A DNA stretch of 64,000 nt from Aquanectria penicillioides (Eukaryota > Ascomycota > Sordariomycetes > Hypocreales > Nectriaceae), in contig PYIU01000004.1 in assembly GCA_003415625.1 (NCBI GenBank), positions 496,001-560,000 of the forward strand, in the 5' to 3' direction. A program made the position numbers and the translations under genes. The notes beneath the pieces are model-generated. The model was not told the origin of the DNA, did no database searches, and was given only the letters and a program-made list of their open reading frames with translations. Shown piece by piece: positions 22,110 through 33,794 of the stretch (position 1 is the first letter of the stretch; the number at the start of each line of letters is the position of its first letter).

Positions 22110-22556
22110 AGTCGAGGTTAGAAACGCACCGCTTAGAGAATAGAAATAGTCTCAATCACAAAGAGATTGAAGGCTTTGTAGGTGCCAGAGATTTATTGAA
22201 TCAAGGTAGGAGTTAGACACCTATAGACATCACCACTTGTTCTGCCTTACGTCGCCCGAGAACATGTGTCCGCCTCGCCAATCTCACATCATGTCACCAA
22301 GTTTGGTGTTTCACAAGCCTCGCTCAGATTTGTACTTCTATTTTGCCACAGCTCACACGGGCGTGTCATTGGCAAACGAAGAAGCTGAAATTGGGCGTTC
22401 CAAGCCCTGAGATTTAGCAGATGAGTTTATCCCCACACGGCAGCTATGCAAGTTGCGGGTTGAACCACACACTGTTTAGCTCGGCTACCCCACGAAGCCG
22501 GTGGGTGACAGGGATTCATAAACATCGACTAATCCTCCCGGGCAGTAAGTAAAAAT
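22110..22556. other. Divergent intergenic region
   Basis: Between the frame-broken orphan and the P450, which are transcribed away from each other. No gene or defined element was seen. Confidence 0.35.
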
Positions 22557-24265
22557 ATGCAAATTTTCTCTACTATCATCTCGCCAACTATTCAAATGAC
22601 GCTACAACTATTCACCCTATCCATCTCTCTTCTGGGGATTTGTTTTATCGTGAAAATAATATCTTCTTTCCACAACGCCATCGTCTCACCATATCGCCAT
22701 ATTCCTGGCCCATTCCTAGCCCGGTTCACAGATGCCTGGTACTTCTTTCATGTGTGGCAAGGTCATTTCGCAAAAGACAACATCGCTTTGCACAAGAAAT
22801 ATGGGCCAATAGTTCGTTATGGTCCAAATCGCTTCAGTTTTGACCACCCGGAGGCAGCGAAGATCGTTTATGGGGTTGGAACTGGGCGAAACTTTGCAAA
22901 GTCGTCCTTTTACCGGGCCTTTGGAGTTCCAGACCCAGATCGACCGTCAATTTTCGCACACGAAAATGTAAAGGAACATGCCGCTTTGCGCAAACAGTAT
23001 CAGAGCACACACGCGATGTCGGCCCTGGTGTCTTACGAAGACTTTGTAGATGAATGTGCGGACCTTTTCGACCAACGTCTCAGAGAGATGGCGATTCGGG
23101 ATACCGATACTAAACAGAAACCCGTTGTTGACATATCACATTGGTTTCAATGCTATGCATTTGATGTCATTGGAATGATCACCTACTCTACGCGCCTGGG
23201 ATTCCTTGACCATGGGGCAGACATCGGAGGCGTCATGGCATCGCTCGAGGGTTTTATCCAAGCAGCTAGTTTAATCGGCATATACTCTTGGGTTCATCCC
23301 ATCATTTTTGCTATCCGCGAGTGGTTTGCGGGTGGCTCGAAAACCGGGATCGGGTACATCATCAACTTCACTCAAGAGCGCATTGCTGCTCACCAGGCGC
23401 ACCCGAAAAACTTGGATCTAGACAACGAGAACTCATCGCGGATGGACTTTCTCTCAAAGTACATGGCTCGCCATCGTCAAAATCCCCATGCCCACAATTC
23501 ATGGTATGTTTTAAGCGGATGTGCTTCAAATATGACTGCTGGTTCAGATACAACCGGGATCAGTCTCTCGGCTGTCCTCCACTTTCTCCTCCTGTACCCG
23601 CACACGGCCCAAAAGCTTCAAGAAGAGATAAAGGGATGGCAAAGGATGAAGGGAACCCAAAAACACATTAGCTTCAGTGACAGCCAGGAAATGCCATATT
23701 TACAGGCAGTCCTCAAGGAGGCGTTGAGACTCCATCCTGCAACTGGGTTGCCATTGGAGAGAGTTGTGCCAGACGAAGGGGCCACTATTGCTGGGCAGCA
23801 TTTCCGGCCTGGAGTAAGTTGCATTGAAATTCTTCACATGGTTAAATGAGAGCGACACGGTTATTGACAACATCAACAGACTATTGTAGGTGTCAACACC
23901 TGGGTGGAACACGCAAATACGACCGTCTTTGGACCAGATCCAGGCGTTTTCCGTCCAGAACGCTGGTTGGACAGTGACAAAGAGGAACTAGAGTTAATGA
24001 ACCGACATTGGATGCCGGTAAGTCGTCATTGATCATTGGATAAGAGTTGTATTCGCTGATGTTCTATTAGTTTGGAATGGGTGCAAGGACATGCATCGGG
24101 AGACACATCTCTATCTTGGAGATGTCGAAATTGATTCCTCGGATCATGCGAGACTTTGAATTTGAGCAGTTTAAGGGGGCTGGTTCATCTCTAGATTACA
24201 TGAACACGCCAGGGTACTGGTTTGTCAAGCCGAAAGGCTTCAAGGTTCACGTGAAAGTTAGGTAG
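22557..24265 (+). CDS. Cytochrome P450 monooxygenase (pisatin demethylase / benzoate hydroxylase-like)
   Basis: Exons 22557-23813, 23880-24017 and 24071-24265 give 529 residues, typical of microsomal P450s. An N-terminal membrane anchor (residues about 13-37) is followed by the proline hinge YRHIPGPFLARF. The I-helix is MTAGSDTTGISLS, the K-helix ExxR is KEALRLHP, the PERF-type element is FRPERWLDS, and the heme loop FGMGARTCIGRH carries the ligand Cys. The third exon starts exactly at this heme loop, a common intron position. Style is that of the large fungal group that includes pisatin demethylase and related detoxifying or secondary-metabolic P450s; the substrate cannot be predicted. No reductase or metabolite enzyme is adjacent, so a stand-alone detoxification role is plausible. 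Confidence 0.9.
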
Positions 24266-26700
24266 CGATCCAACATAGCACCCGTAGCACCACATCGAAA
24301 GGCTCTAAGTGAGATATATAAATGGATTAATCTTCTTCCTTTCTTAACCCAACAACTTCAACGTTCAATTTTACCTTAGTGACCATTTTCGTGACACTTG
24401 GGCGTAAATGCACACTCAAGTCAGCAAGCTGCTGTGGGGGATATCCGAAAATCTTGGGAGATATCAGGGATATCATATTATCCCAACCTCTGAGAGTTAG
24501 GGCTCATTCTCTCTGACTGATTGGTGCCTCATCTCGTACATTTGCTTGTCGCCTCTCGTTCAATGGTGTGCTGTGGAGCCGACCCGAGCCAGGTGTCGGG
24601 AATCGCGGGGCGGGTCCCTCACAAGGTTTCCTGCCCGACTGCCATCAGCAAGAAGAGAAGCCTGACAACAGCACAATCCCTCGCATCGGTTACCGGAAGC
24701 CTCTATCTGTGGATGCCATGATCCCAAAACTCCTGATGACAAAATCTATGAGCCTCCCATGCGCCTATGGATAATCCTAGGACGAGCCTTGATCTGTGAT
24801 ATGATAAGAAACTAAGATATTTGCTCGACTATGTACAAGCCGTCGGCCTAACAAAACAAATGGCACAGTTGAGCAAATGCTTGGAGATCTTTAATCTAAG
24901 AACACTTTTGCAGCCGAATTTCCGATGGGTCAGATCATGACCGGTTCTCTAGTTCATTTGTCACTGTCCATTCACTTTGAACCAGGCTTCGCGTGAATCG
25001 GGTCATGAGTGGCGAATTCAAGGAAAATCGACATGCCACCATTTCATTATTGCTACTCTTCCAGACGCTACAGCATATTATTGGAATCTCCTACGTATGG
25101 AATCTCCTACGTGGCAGAGGCTACTTGGGATGTAGAAATATGTCATCATCAGAAGGAGAATAGATTCGTACTATATGCAGACGAAGCGACGTTGCTTGAG
25201 CCATGATGTTAGGTTTTCCCATGTGCAGGTCTAAGAATCTGCGTAGTCGAATACTGATGGATAGTCGAGTAGCCACTACAAGTTCGCCTCAGATTACGGA
25301 TCCATCTTCCCGGATTTGATTATTTGGGTTGCATTATGTCTCGTCCGAATTCCTCAAATGTGTAGCTTCTGGTCATCATCACCCAAAGCCTAACGTCGGG
25401 TTTCGTTCGGCTTTGGTCAAATTTGTACCATGTAACTTCGAACCCAGGAGAAGAAAGAAGAGAAAAAGGAAACACCAACAGCCTACCAGTAGAACGATAG
25501 CTTAGAAGTGTCTCCTTCAAGCCGACTTCCTCACTGTCCAGTCCTTGATGATGAGAGCGGGAGAGCAAATCTCACTGCATGCAGCAACCTAGATGGTGCC
25601 TGAACTACGGCGATATGCTTAAAACTGGGCGTGGGTGAATTACTCAGAATCACGACTCACATGTCTACAGGTACGGTATGTTTGTTGTGATCTCAATAAA
25701 GTTAGGCGTGTGTCCGTGCTACGACTCCTCCAGTGCACGCGACCATCCAAACGAATGGTGTCAAATGACTTTCTTCAATATATCGATTAACTACCCCTCA
25801 TTTGATCCATGCACAAGGCCAGCCAGTGTGGTTCCATCTAACACCCAACCCAAGGAATGCATGGGTTCGTATCAACGCCAAGCTTTGATCATCAGCACAA
25901 CCCAGAACCTCCAGCAGGCAGGCTGAGTTTTGAGTGTCTGAGATGAGTATCGGAGAGAGAGAGATGGCTAACCTCGGGTCGATGACGGGAGGGCCCGGCC
26001 GGGAGCCGTCTTCGGCATGAAGAAAGGTTTTTTTTGACTGTTACATTCTCAGCGTTTCATCTGGACGAAATGCTCAGGGTTTCTCCTGGTGGAGGAAACC
26101 GGGAAAACGTAATGGGCGACTGGGTACCGTGCTACTGTGTGTAGTGCGTGAATTACCGTATCTTGTGGCGACGCGAGTTAATCGGCCAGCCGAGGCCTTC
26201 CCTGTTCGGTTCCGACGCCAGCTGTGGCGCTGATGGGGAAAAACGCTCCAGGACTAGGCAAAGGCCAAGGAACAGGATGAAGACTAGGACTCGGCAAGGC
26301 CATGCACAGCCAATTTCCGCCGCAGCTGAGAGATGAGATGCAAAAAGCCGAAGGAGGGGAGGATCCCAAGGCACAAGGGGCTGCTCGGTCACTCACATGT
26401 GTGCGAACTGGATTGTAGGCACATACATGTAGGGAGCAGCTGGGAGGGCATTAGGCATTGATCTGCCGAGACGGTACTGAAGAAAGATGAACAATTTAGT
26501 TAATGCCTTGGACGCAACTCGTGGCTGGATCAGGGATGCGACCTTTGGAGAGCGTCCCACTTGACCGTCGACACGTGGGACATTGTGCTCTGTGCTCAAC
26601 CCTGGACGGACAGGACTCCACATCGGTACCTTGTGTGCTTGTACATGAAGAACGGCACAACAAACCGGAAGGGCTTCCATGATTGTCAACGGTGGACTGA

Positions 26701-26729
26701 TTGCTGTTGCTGTTGCTGTTGCTGCTGCT
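26701..26729 (+). repeat. GTTGCT / GCT microsatellite
   Basis: About five imperfect copies of a TTGCTG unit followed by GCT triplets, in non-coding sequence. Confidence 0.8.
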
Positions 26730-28087
26730 ATCGCTGTTGTGGCTTGGCCATTTCGCAGCACGCCCTATTCTAACTGCATGTACGTCTTGTACGGACATGA
26801 GTCCCGTTTTTTTTTTAACTAACAATAATAATTCCATTCCGTTTATGCGTCCGTCACCATCGCCGTGGCCATCACCATCGCCTATGTATTCCCTGTCATC
26901 AGGCTCATCTCGACCTGTGGTTCCATCTGCCCCCCAGTAGTATCGGTAACGGCAACAGGCGTGGCAGTCAATAGCGCACGACAGGCGAACCGACGATTGT
27001 CCGGCGGCCGCATCCATGTCAAGCTGGCAGACGGTTCTCGTTCCATCTGCCTTCGACTTCCACTGGCGGCGGGTCGGCGAGAACGCAGTGAGTTGCGTTG
27101 CGTTGCGTAGCGTTGCGTAGCGCGCCGCGGCCCGCAAAACCCAAGCCTAGCGTCCACGCCGCCCAGCCCCCTTGCGACATCTGTTCCACCCTGTCTCGTC
27201 GGCCAGCCTTCTCAGCGTGACCTGGACCACCCCTGTTGCTTGTGTGTCAAGCTGATTGTCTTGCATCTGGCAGTGGAGGAGGAGGGGGGAGCCACAGGCG
27301 GGCACGAGGGTGGGTGGAGGGCATGAGGGTCAAGTTAGCTCGCAACGCAACCACCTGCAGACCCTGCAGGCAGATCGATATTTCGTCAACCGGTTTGCCC
27401 ATGAGGATGCCTTCTGGGCTTCTTCCTTTCACATGCCGCAAGCCTGCTCTTCCCTGACAGGCCAGCCGTGCCAGCCATGCTCGCTCCAAACGAGAAAATG
27501 GAGGGTCCCATAAGGGGACATTGATGGAGAGGATCGTGCACAGCCTGGCTGCCCTGGCTGAGCGTCCCCCCAAAGATGTCTCTCCTCTCAGAGCCGTCAC
27601 CCCACGGACCCAGGCGCCAGGCTTGATCATCCCCTCCAACTCGATCCTGTAGTTTCAGCGCCTCAATGCGCAGGCTGGCTGTGATTGGGCTCTGGGCCAA
27701 GGACCGGCGAGAGACACTCAAGCGCCAACGAGCATGTGAAGAAGTGAGAGAGACGCCCAGAAGGCCCAAGCCCCTCTCAACGATGCGCGCGGGGAGTGAG
27801 ACTCGACCTGCTGCCGATGAGCGGAAACCCTGGACCCATCATCTGACGGGCGATCTGGAAACCTGCTGCTGCTGGTGTTGCTCGAAGGCCGTGGTATCAA
27901 AAAGCCGCCCGCTGTGTCTGGTCCAGGTGCATGTCAGCCCGTCAACTCACCATCTTTACCGCGCAACCGTTGCGTCTACGCCGTGCCACGACTCGCTGTT
28001 GCTTACTCGAGTACCGTGCCGTGGTGCTCCGTTTTTACCCATCACATACACGTACGTACCTACGTCTACATACATTGTACGTGCGTG

Positions 28088-28123
28088 CATACATACCGGT
28101 ACATACATACATACATACATACA
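28088..28123 (+). repeat. CATA tetranucleotide microsatellite
   Basis: A run of CATA units, with more interrupted TACA/TACG units on both sides (28045-28180). Simple-sequence DNA. Confidence 0.85.
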
Positions 28124-29818
28124 GAGAGAGACGCACATACATACATACGTACATGCGGTAGTGCTGTAGTGTACGTATGTATTCTTGGCCACCTGCCGCT
28201 GCTACTACTACTTCTGCATGCATGCTGCAAGGTGCAAGGTGCCAGGACCCGTTTACGCTTGCTTTTTGAGTTGTGCGCCTGTAGGCCACGATCCTCTTTT
28301 TTCGCTCTCGGCTGTGTGCGCCAAGGCCACGGCCATCACCATCCCATCGGCTTCATATCGCCATTCTGTGCGTTGTCTCCACTGCGACATCGGGCTGCGG
28401 GAGGTTGGACGAACAGGACGAACGACACGACCACGAGGGTAAGGTGACCTGTTTTGGGTGGAGCGTAGGCGGAAGAAAGAAAAATCAAGAACAGAAAGAC
28501 AACTATACGTCTACACGTGCATTCATAACGACATATTCGTATGTGTGCATACATATCCGTACAGGACAAGCGCAGACTAACTAACGTCCAAACGGTCGTG
28601 GCACCAGCGATCGTCGTTGCCATCGACCAACTTGGTCAAGGACGGCACCCGAGCCTGTTTGTGTCCTGTCTCCTGTCTCGAGCAAATCATCGGACACGAC
28701 TCGGGTGACGATTCGGCATCACCGCCTGCCTTCATCATACCGTACACGTACATCATCTGACGGCGGCCTCAATAATTTACCTTTGATCTAACTCCTGCAT
28801 CGAACCGAAATCGTCCAGACCGAACCAAAACAAACCATAAGCGTCGCGTGGCCGTCATCTCGTCTTCTTTTTCTCCGGGTGCACGAGCCGAGTTACATAC
28901 GATTGCAGCAACCAGATCCAGTCAACCCAGGGTCGACCACAAGCCAAGAACCATCGCTCCTCCGGTGGTGGACCAGCGATTCCTCAAACGACAAGCTAAA
29001 GGCGCTCCCCTCACGACGCTATTCTCGTCGTGCATGACACCACGGCCAACGGCCCCCAGCAATAGACGCTGCGCCTTGACATTTCACCTTGGCCGTCTCG
29101 ACTTGCACTCTCGCCTCCGTCCTCAGAAGCCCTAGGCCAATCCCCCAAATCCACCGCGGTGCAGCTACACCGCCCAATCACCCCGGCCACAAACACAACG
29201 AGACAGGCACCCGGAGCCACACACGACTCGACCAACCCTGGTCCTAGGCTTCTTCGACTCAAGACCCTCAAGACCACCTCTAGCCCTAGACCCCCCTGGA
29301 GAGGCGCCCTATTCCCGCACCCGCCTCCACTTGGCCGACCGGGTTGCTGTGGTTTGAACCTTCAAACGAGTCCTTCTCTGTTGCCGTCACTAGCCTGTCC
29401 CCGCAGCCTCTGCTGAGTCGTCATATTAAGAGGGCCGCAGACCGCAACTTCAACCCAGGTGCTTGACTTGTTTCTCCCGCAACGCCCTTTCGCTTCACCG
29501 CGTGCGCTGCGACTCTTTCTGGCTTGGCTGGCTCGGTCCGGAAATTGCGTCTCAAGCTTCTTGGGGAATGGAAGTATTATTATAGGCCCGAGAAAGAGAA
29601 CAACTCCCCCCCCCAAGGCCCAAAGCTTGATTGACGCTTATTTTTTTTTTTTTTACCGCTACCAGTCGTTCGATCGTCTTTTGCGTTGCAGCTCTCACCT
29701 ACTTGCCTCTCTCCTTCTCATCTGTCCCTGTCCTAGTCCGTCATCACCTCAAGCCACACTCCCCAGGTACAACTGCTACTCAATATCCTGTCCGGCCCCA
29801 TCGTCGAATGTGCCCATC

Positions 29819-30697
29819 ATGGAGGAACGGTCAAGCTCAAGGGCGTCGGGAACGACTTACCACAGCTTCAACGATGCTGAGCTCTTTGAGCCCGTGTCTC
29901 CCCCGCGCCCTCCCGTCACCTATGACAGCAAAAGCCTCCAGCACTTAGAGCACCTGCAGCTCGAGTTGCAGCGCCAGCAGCGCGAGGCACAGGCCATGAA
30001 GGATCGCCGCCCGCCCACGGCCACCAACATGCAGCGGCAAGACTCGGGATATGAGTCTACCACTCCACCCCGCCGCGCATCAACCTCCAATGCTCGTCCC
30101 TCCGTCGTGAGACGAACCTCCAATGGTTCGTCCAGCGGCGGTGGCAGCGGCGGAGGCGTGAGAGCTCGGTTCCGCAACCGGCCCTCCTTGCGCCGCGCAC
30201 CCAACTCTCAGCAGCAACAACAACAGCAGAATGGGCCGCGCAACAGCAACCAGTCTCTCCACCTCGTCCGCTCCAACCCCCAGGGCCAGTCCGGCTCATT
30301 CTTCCACTTTCCCACTCCGGACCCGATCCAGCTCGCCGACTCTACCCCCGACGCTCGGGTCGCCCCCACGCCCGCTCCGACTCCACCTCCCCAGACGACG
30401 CACTACTGGACCAGCGATCGAACCCGTCGTCTCGAGTACGCCGCGATCGATGCCGCCACGAGAGGCGTCAAAGGATGGATCATGAAGCACCTTGTCCCTG
30501 AGTGCTTTGTGCCCAAGGAGAACAGGCATGTCCCCTTTGATGACGAATCGGGTAGCGTTCGCCGGTACAGGCTCGATCTCGAGGAGGACGAGGAGAAGGG
30601 CATGGGCATGTCCATCAGAGGGTGGCGCCGGCGCAGGACTTGGCGCTTTCGCTTCTGGCGACGCCGCAAGGAGCAGATTGCCCTACCCACTATCTGA
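29819..30697 (+). CDS. Conserved hypothetical protein, low-complexity N-terminus, basic C-terminus
   Basis: The frame is open from 29459, but the first good start is ATG at 29819 (ATCATGGAGG), giving 292 residues; the upstream part looks like CT-rich leader. Residues 1-190 are Ser/Pro/Arg-rich with a Gln run (about 140-146) and a Ser-Gly run (about 102-111). A short helix rich in Leu/Gln (residues 44-60) precedes them. The conserved-looking core is the region with HYWTSDRTRRLEYAAIDAA and VKGWIMKHLVPECFVP (residues about 198-240), followed by an acidic stretch and an Arg/Trp-rich tail (WRRRRTWRFRFWRRR). The core looks like a family widespread in Sordariomycetes, from memory of its style; no function is known to me. 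The basic tail could bind membranes or nucleic acid. Confidence 0.8.
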   Translation: MEERSSSRASGTTYHSFNDAELFEPVSPPRPPVTYDSKSLQHLEHLQLELQRQQREAQAMKDRRPPTATNMQRQDSGYESTTPPRRASTSNARPSVVRRTSNGSSSGGGSGGGVRARFRNRPSLRRAPNSQQQQQQQNGPRNSNQSLHLVRSNPQGQSGSFFHFPTPDPIQLADSTPDARVAPTPAPTPPPQTTHYWTSDRTRRLEYAAIDAATRGVKGWIMKHLVPECFVPKENRHVPFDDESGSVRRYRLDLEEDEEKGMGMSIRGWRRRRTWRFRFWRRRKEQIALPTI

Positions 30698-31350
30698 TTT
30701 TTCCAGCCTCTTTATGGTTTCTGCTATTGACTTTTAATATTGGCATTGCAAAGGGAGTAGCATCCTTGGCGTTATATACCCGCTGGCTTTTTCGTCATAG
30801 CATACAGGCTCGCATGATACAGGATATTTGATTGATGCATACAGTAGCGACAGCAAGCAGCAGCATGATACAGAAGGACTAGCTAGATGAGGGACGATGA
30901 GATGATGGATGTTCGATGAAGCATGACAAGGTAGTAGTGAGTTTGTTCGTGTGCCTTTGTTCACAGTCAAGTATGGCACAATATATTTCATTGACCTTTT
31001 TTTTTAATACTATTGAAGCAAGGGGCTTTTGGTCATGAGACCGTTTCCATTGTGCAAACTGGGTGTGGCGTGTTTGCGAGTTCCTTTGTTCTTGGGAATG
31101 GGGGGACATGGTGGCCGTCCTACATGACAGATTTAGCAGTCGCACACTCATTGCGGCTTTTAATAGAGGTATCATTGCCTTGGAATCTATGCCAACTCTT
31201 TATTTGTTATGCAATTGATAATTCTCATTTATGAACTAGAATACAGCAACCGCACCTAACTTGCAAGCACACAAGCCACGAGAAAGCCGACTGCCAACCA
31301 ACGAAGACTTTCGCATTGATCCAAGGGAAACAGGTTTTCGGCACAGAGTG
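30698..31350. other. Intergenic region
   Basis: 3' flank of the preceding gene and 5' region of the GCR1_C gene. AT-richer than its neighbours. The open frame continues upstream of 31351 to 31261 without an ATG, so a short upstream exon is possible. Confidence 0.35.
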
Positions 31351-33141
31351 ATGGAGGGCGGATACGACGAGACCCCGCACAGCCGAAGATCACATCAAAC
31401 GATCGCTCATGCGGCACTGACGATGCTTGCGACACCGGATGATTCTCCGGAACCGTCCGATTTAGTGGGACCGGCGCCGGCCCGGGGTCCACTCCGGCCG
31501 CTGACTCGGCAATCGCGACCCGAGTCAAGTAGTTGCCGACCAGTCGCCTCCGACAGAGTTTCGTTACACCGAAATGAGGATCCGCAAGGCCGAGCCGTGA
31601 TTCAAGATTTCGGGGGTTCTAGAGAGGCCCAAATTAACCAGGCGGTCGACATGGTCCCGTTTAGCGTAGCCACAGCAGTGGTCAACATGCAAGAGTATTA
31701 TGCATCGGAACTTGAGCGCATGAGCGATCAATACAGAATCCTTGAGAAGGAAAATGACGAATTTCGCAAGAGGGAGAATGATCGTGACAGACGCTCGCTG
31801 GCACAGGCAATGCTGATCGATGGCATGGTCGGCGCCATCAATGAGCTCAAGCAGGAACTCCGTGCTGTGAAGGGGTCGTCGATGAACCCTGAGATTTGGT
31901 CAACTCGACAGCTTGGCGATGAGCAGAATAGGACAGGTCAGAACGTTAGCTTCCACCAAGATGCTGCGCCGCAGTCGCTACCGCCATTCCATAGCTTGCA
32001 GGGGGAACAGGGTTACATTGCGAATCATTCGAAACCCCCAGCACAAGACATAGATGATGGCGGCGACGAAAACACCCCGGAGACTATTCAAGGCCCTGAG
32101 AGTGATCTGGATCTACCTGCATCGCCTGAGACCGCGTTCTCAATTAATACGTTCGATCAACTCCCTCCAACCCCTGCAATGGACACACCGCCGTTACGGA
32201 GTTTGGGAACCCATGTCCGCAAGAGAAAGGTATCTCCAACGCCGAATATCAGCAGGAAGAAACGCCGAGTGGGAAATCCCCCGTCGGCTCTACAGAAGAA
32301 GATCAAGCGTAGAGTGGGGATGTCCGCCAACAAAGTGCGTGAGTGGAAGTTGGACGAGGCTCTGAGGGGGTTGGAATACTGTCATTCAGGGGGTGGTTTG
32401 AGATCCAAACCATCTAGCAATGACTCCAATCTCTCGGGAACTAGTTCGGGAGAACGCGTGTTGCGGAGTCACACAGGATTTAGGCCTATCAACGCTCCAG
32501 GGCCAGCGCCGAAAATGGCCATTGACGAGGTCCAGGGTAGGAGCAGATCCGAGGACGAGGATCTTGACTTCGTACCTGACAGTGATGAAGAGGACGAAGA
32601 GTACGAGTATGATAAGGAAGATGATGAATCTGAGAAGAATTGTTGTCCATCTGATGCATCCTCGGTCTCTACATCTTCGTCGCCGTGTTCTGATGCCGGC
32701 GCATCCGTAGATTCCATTGTTACGTCTGTCCCACCTGAGCCAGCTGGTAAGCCACGCTACGGCGTAGAACGAACAGGATTCGACTTTGCCTCGGGACCAC
32801 CTGGAAATCCGTTTAGATTCAATCGCACTCCACGGAGCGTGGATGTGATTTGGAAGGAATACAAGGAGGGTTATTGGGGCAATTTGCCAATCGAGGCTCT
32901 AGAGCGTACCTACGACACCGAGTGGCGCCAGGGCACGTTGCGAGAGCGCAAGTACGCGAGCAACTATGTCAGCATTCGGAAGAAAATCGCAGAAAAGGTG
33001 GAAGAAATTTCCGCAGCGGAGGGTATATCCGCGCGAGAAGCTTGTAAACTGTTGGACGACAGAGTTGATGGGAGGATCCAGTTGCTGCTGCGGGCGCTCA
33101 GAAAAGGGCAGGACCCATTTCTGGTCATTCCAAGTCGATAG
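31351..33141 (+). CDS. Putative DNA-binding protein with C-terminal GCR1_C-like domain
   Basis: A single exon of 596 residues from the first ATG (31351). In order: a disordered N-terminus; a coiled coil at about residues 100-177 (YYASELERMSDQYRILEKEN onward); a bipartite-looking nuclear signal at about 290-323 (RKRKVSP, SRKKRRVG, KKIKRRVG); a strongly acidic Asp/Glu stretch at about 402-430; and a terminal domain at about 487-577. The last part (VIWKEYKEGYWGNLPIEALE, then TEWRQG and YVSIRKKI) matches the W-x-E-[WY]..G..G.P.I..LE..[YW]...WR layout of GCR1_C (Pfam PF12550), the DNA-binding domain of yeast Gcr1, also found in fungal Crypton-type tyrosine-recombinase elements and domesticated relatives. 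No recombinase domain is present, so a transcription-factor-like or domesticated DNA-binding role is inferred. Confidence 0.75.
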   Translation: MEGGYDETPHSRRSHQTIAHAALTMLATPDDSPEPSDLVGPAPARGPLRPLTRQSRPESSSCRPVASDRVSLHRNEDPQGRAVIQDFGGSREAQINQAVDMVPFSVATAVVNMQEYYASELERMSDQYRILEKENDEFRKRENDRDRRSLAQAMLIDGMVGAINELKQELRAVKGSSMNPEIWSTRQLGDEQNRTGQNVSFHQDAAPQSLPPFHSLQGEQGYIANHSKPPAQDIDDGGDENTPETIQGPESDLDLPASPETAFSINTFDQLPPTPAMDTPPLRSLGTHVRKRKVSPTPNISRKKRRVGNPPSALQKKIKRRVGMSANKVREWKLDEALRGLEYCHSGGGLRSKPSSNDSNLSGTSSGERVLRSHTGFRPINAPGPAPKMAIDEVQGRSRSEDEDLDFVPDSDEEDEEYEYDKEDDESEKNCCPSDASSVSTSSSPCSDAGASVDSIVTSVPPEPAGKPRYGVERTGFDFASGPPGNPFRFNRTPRSVDVIWKEYKEGYWGNLPIEALERTYDTEWRQGTLRERKYASNYVSIRKKIAEKVEEISAAEGISAREACKLLDDRVDGRIQLLLRALRKGQDPFLVIPSR

Positions 33142-33794
33142 ATTGGCATTATGTTGATGGATCAACTAATCGCACTTCGCAAAAAAATTTAATTCTTGTT
33201 CTGCTACAATATTTCTCCCTTTTTGTGTTCGTAGGTTGTTGACGTGCAAGGCTTGGAGTTTGCTTCTTCCCTAAATGTGGGTCAGGTGATGCGTGGGCGT
33301 AATTACGCGCAAGTTGAAAGAAAAGATAATGAATGATATGGTAATGTTTCTCACAAGAAACCTTCACCAACACTTAATTTTATGATGTCCACTCGTGTTT
33401 GCTAAGATGTTTGGTCGCTAGGCCTCAGGCTGCGAGGCCTAGGCTCATCACGTCTCCAGGTTGGGTCAGCCTTCCAGTGCCATAGGCTGTCTCTGTTCCA
33501 GGCTGAAACGAAACACATGACTGGGGTTCATTTGTTCTGTGATCAATTTCATTGAATCTGGCGCCTTGTCCCATTTGTGTCAAAGCAAGCAAGAGAACAA
33601 GGGCCTTTGTGGGCAAGAACAGAGCTTTGTGATCTGTCTAAACAATGTTTGTTCTGGGACGCGCCTCATATTTAGAAGTCTTTGTAGCCATCCAAATGCC
33701 ACAAAATATCTTGCCTTGGTTGTAAATACTCCATCTACAACTCAGTACTGTGTCCGAATTTCCCAACCCACCCTAATCATCTCTCTGTATCAAC
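33142..33794. other. Intergenic region
   Basis: No coding remnant recognised. Contains the 3' flank of the GCR1_C gene and the promoter of the next gene. Confidence 0.35.

Larger units (their letters stand above)
24266..29818. other. 5.5 kb without a recognisable gene
   Basis: The largest gap of the window. 24.3-26.0 kb is AT-moderate with a tandem 15-base duplication TGGAATCTCCTACGT at about 25080-25111. 26.0-29.4 kb is GC-rich and low in complexity, with simple repeats listed separately. Frames here are short, unspliced and compositionally biased. The last 360 bases are a CT-rich leader of the 29819 gene with a T-run near 29641-29654. A long non-coding transcript cannot be excluded. Confidence 0.45.
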
